Source: Anaerolineales bacterium (GTDB lineage Bacteria; Chloroflexota; Anaerolineae; Anaerolineales; Villigracilaceae). From it: 15,506 nt of DNA. Under the pieces are notes generated by a model, which was not told the origin of the DNA, did not search any database, and saw only the letters and a program-made list of their open reading frames with translations. The stretch spans positions 1-15,506 of the forward strand of contig JANWWB010000339.1 of the NCBI GenBank assembly GCA_025056515.1, given 5' to 3'. Shown piece by piece: positions 14,426-15,506 of this stretch; the first letter of the stretch is position 1; each line of letters opens with the position of its first letter. The translations under genes were made by a program, and so were the position numbers.

Positions 14426-14453
14426 TTGACATATCGAACATCTGTGCTATACT
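14426..14453 (+). promoter_or_regulatory. recA promoter
   Basis: A perfect TTGACA (14426-14431) and TATACT (14448-14453) are separated by 16 nt. The -10 ends 35 bases before the recA ATG. The 130-base gap between the phosphatase stop and recA holds no gene and no clear terminator. Confidence 0.8.
14436..14447 (+). promoter_or_regulatory. Putative LexA (SOS) box in the recA promoter spacer
   Basis: CGAAC-ATCT-GTGC (14435-14447) matches the Gram-positive-type LexA pattern GAAC-N4-GTTC at 7 of 8 fixed positions. It lies exactly between the -35 and -10, where repressor binding would block the polymerase. recA is the classic SOS-regulated gene. Whether LexA of this lineage uses this motif is inferred. 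Confidence 0.55.
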
Positions 14454-14488
14454 CTCTCTACAAGCGAATTTTGTTTAAAGAGGAATGT

Positions 14489-15506
14489 ATGCCCCGTAAA
14501 TCTGAATTGGTTAATCCATCCTCCCTAGAAGAAGGCCGCCGCGCCATGTTAGAAAAGGCGGTTGGCGACATTATTAAGCGTTATGGCGATGGTTCGATTA
14601 TGCGACTGGGTGAAGCGCATCGGATGATGGTGGAAGCCATCCCGACCGGTTCGCTTTCCCTTGACTTGGCGCTTGGAATCGGCGGCATCCCGCGCGGGCG
14701 AATCACTGAGATTTTCGGCCCCGAATCTTCGGGCAAGACCACCATTTGCCAACATATTGTGGCCGAGGCACAAAGACTGGGTGGAACGGCCGCTTTTATT
14801 GATATGGAACACGCCCTCGACCCAGCCTACGCTGCCAAGTGCGGCGTGGATATTGACAATTTGCTCGTGTCCCAGCCGGATACGGGCGAACAGGCGCTTG
14901 AAATTACCGAAACGCTTGTGCGCTCCGGCGCAGTAGACGTGGTGGTAATCGATTCGGTCGCGGCACTCGTACCGCGCGCAGAAATCGAAGGCGATATGGG
15001 CGATGCCCAAATGGGTGCCATGGCACGCCTGATGTCACAAGCCTTACGTAAACTTTCTGGCGCCATCAACCAGACCAAAACGGCTGTGATCTTCACCAAC
15101 CAATTGCGCCAAAAAATCGGCGTCATGTTCGGCAACCCAGAGACCACCACTGGCGGGAATGCTCTCAAGTTCTATGCCTCGGTACGGCTGGATGTGCGCC
15201 GTGTTCAATCCATAAAAATCGGCGCCGAAATCGTCGGCAACCGCACGCGCGTGCGTGTAGTCAAGAACAAAGTCGCCCCGCCGTTCCGCACCGCCGAATT
15301 CGACATCATGTACAACGAAGGCATCTCGAAAGTCGGCGACTTGCTAGACCTGGCGACGCAACTGGGCATTGTCGAAAAACGCGGCGCATTCTTCTCCTAT
15401 GGTGAAATCCGCATCGGACAGGGACGCGAGAATGCCAAAGAATTTTTGCGCCAGAACCCCGACTTGGCTGAAGAGATCGAACTGACCATTCGCCAGCGCG
15501 CCATGG
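14489..15506 (+). CDS. recA: Recombinase RecA (3' end outside window)
   Basis: 339 residues are visible and the frame is open to the window edge; only the C-terminal tail of this roughly 350-residue family is missing. Walker A is GPESSGKTT (77-85). [10 protein letters not shown] carries the catalytic Glu107, [12 protein letters not shown] is Walker B, and loop 2 [21 protein letters not shown] is intact. The C-terminal domain reads through [23 protein letters not shown]. RecA forms ATP-dependent filaments on single-stranded DNA for strand exchange and for LexA cleavage. AGAGGA precedes the ATG by 4-5 bases. The usual His of the E. coli DSHMGL segment (His163) is Gln174 here. It is driven by its own promoter and probable SOS box, directly downstream of rarA and a phosphatase. 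Confidence 0.97.
   Translation, partial: MPRKSELVNPSSLEEGRRAMLEKAVGDIIKRYGDGSIMRLGEAHRMMVEAIPTGSLSLDLALGIGGIPRGRITEIFGPESSGKTTICQHIVAEAQRLGGTAAFIDMEHALDPAYAAKCGVDIDNLLVSQPDTGEQALEITETLVRSGAVDVVVIDSVAALVPRAEIEGDMGDAQMGAMARLMSQALRKLSGAINQTKTAVIFTNQLRQKIGVMFGNPETTTGGNALKFYASVRLDVRRVQSIKIGAEIVGNRTRVRVVKNKVAPPFRTAEFDIMYNEGISKVGDLLDLATQLGIVEKRGAFFSYGEIRIGQGRENAKEFLRQNPDLAEEIELTIRQRAM

Noticed and set aside
1..15506. CRISPR arrays, tRNA or rRNA genes, transposases, integrases, toxin-antitoxin pairs
   Set aside because: No spaced direct repeats, no tRNA-like sequence and no proteins of these families were seen on either strand.

Overview
This window is a stretch of bacterial chromosome with moderately high GC. 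Protein content points to Chloroflexota, most likely Anaerolineae: a bacterial NurA nuclease, an MSMEG_4193-like histidine phosphatase, proline/threonine-rich linkers on a single-pass TPR-type protein, and divergent GyrA and MurJ homologues. The lineage is inferred from family content, since there is no rRNA. No mobile element, CRISPR array, tRNA or rRNA was found. The window looks like core genome.

Layout. Positions 1-466 hold the 3' end of a two-subunit class I fumarase beta subunit, closed by a strong hairpin (481-513) shared with a convergent pair. Positions 532-2137 (minus) hold two tandem paralogous SIMPL (DUF541) lipoproteins. Each has its own promoter resembling the extracytoplasmic-function (ECF) sigma type, GGAACTT-N15/16-GTC(C/T)TA. 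Divergent from them at 2325-4173 is a NurA nuclease followed by a protein resembling the HAS-barrel domain of HerA, with no HerA ATPase beside it. Positions 4279-6831 encode a GyrA/ParC-family topoisomerase A subunit that lacks a recognisable GyrA-box in the first C-terminal blade. Positions 6959-8485 encode a diverged MurJ-like flippase with an apparently leaderless promoter.

From 8747 a long, closely spaced run starts at a second leaderless-type promoter: a membrane-anchored TPR-like protein, a CPBP-family intramembrane protease, tatB-like, tatC, tatA, rarA and a histidine phosphatase. A final unit starts with recA at 14489, cut by the window edge. Its promoter carries TTGACA-N16-TATACT with a GAAC-N4-GTGC element in the spacer that looks like a LexA (SOS) box.

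How the genes work together. Two themes dominate. One is genome maintenance: NurA with its HAS-barrel neighbour, the topoisomerase, RarA and RecA. The other is the cell envelope: SIMPL lipoproteins, the MurJ-like flippase, the CPBP protease and the Tat translocase. The most useful leads are the twin ECF-type promoters, the NurA plus stand-alone HAS-barrel pair, the putative SOS box, and the loss of hallmark residues in the MurJ and GyrA homologues. I did not find a clearly new multi-gene system. Residue comparisons to E. coli proteins were made by eye from memory of those sequences.
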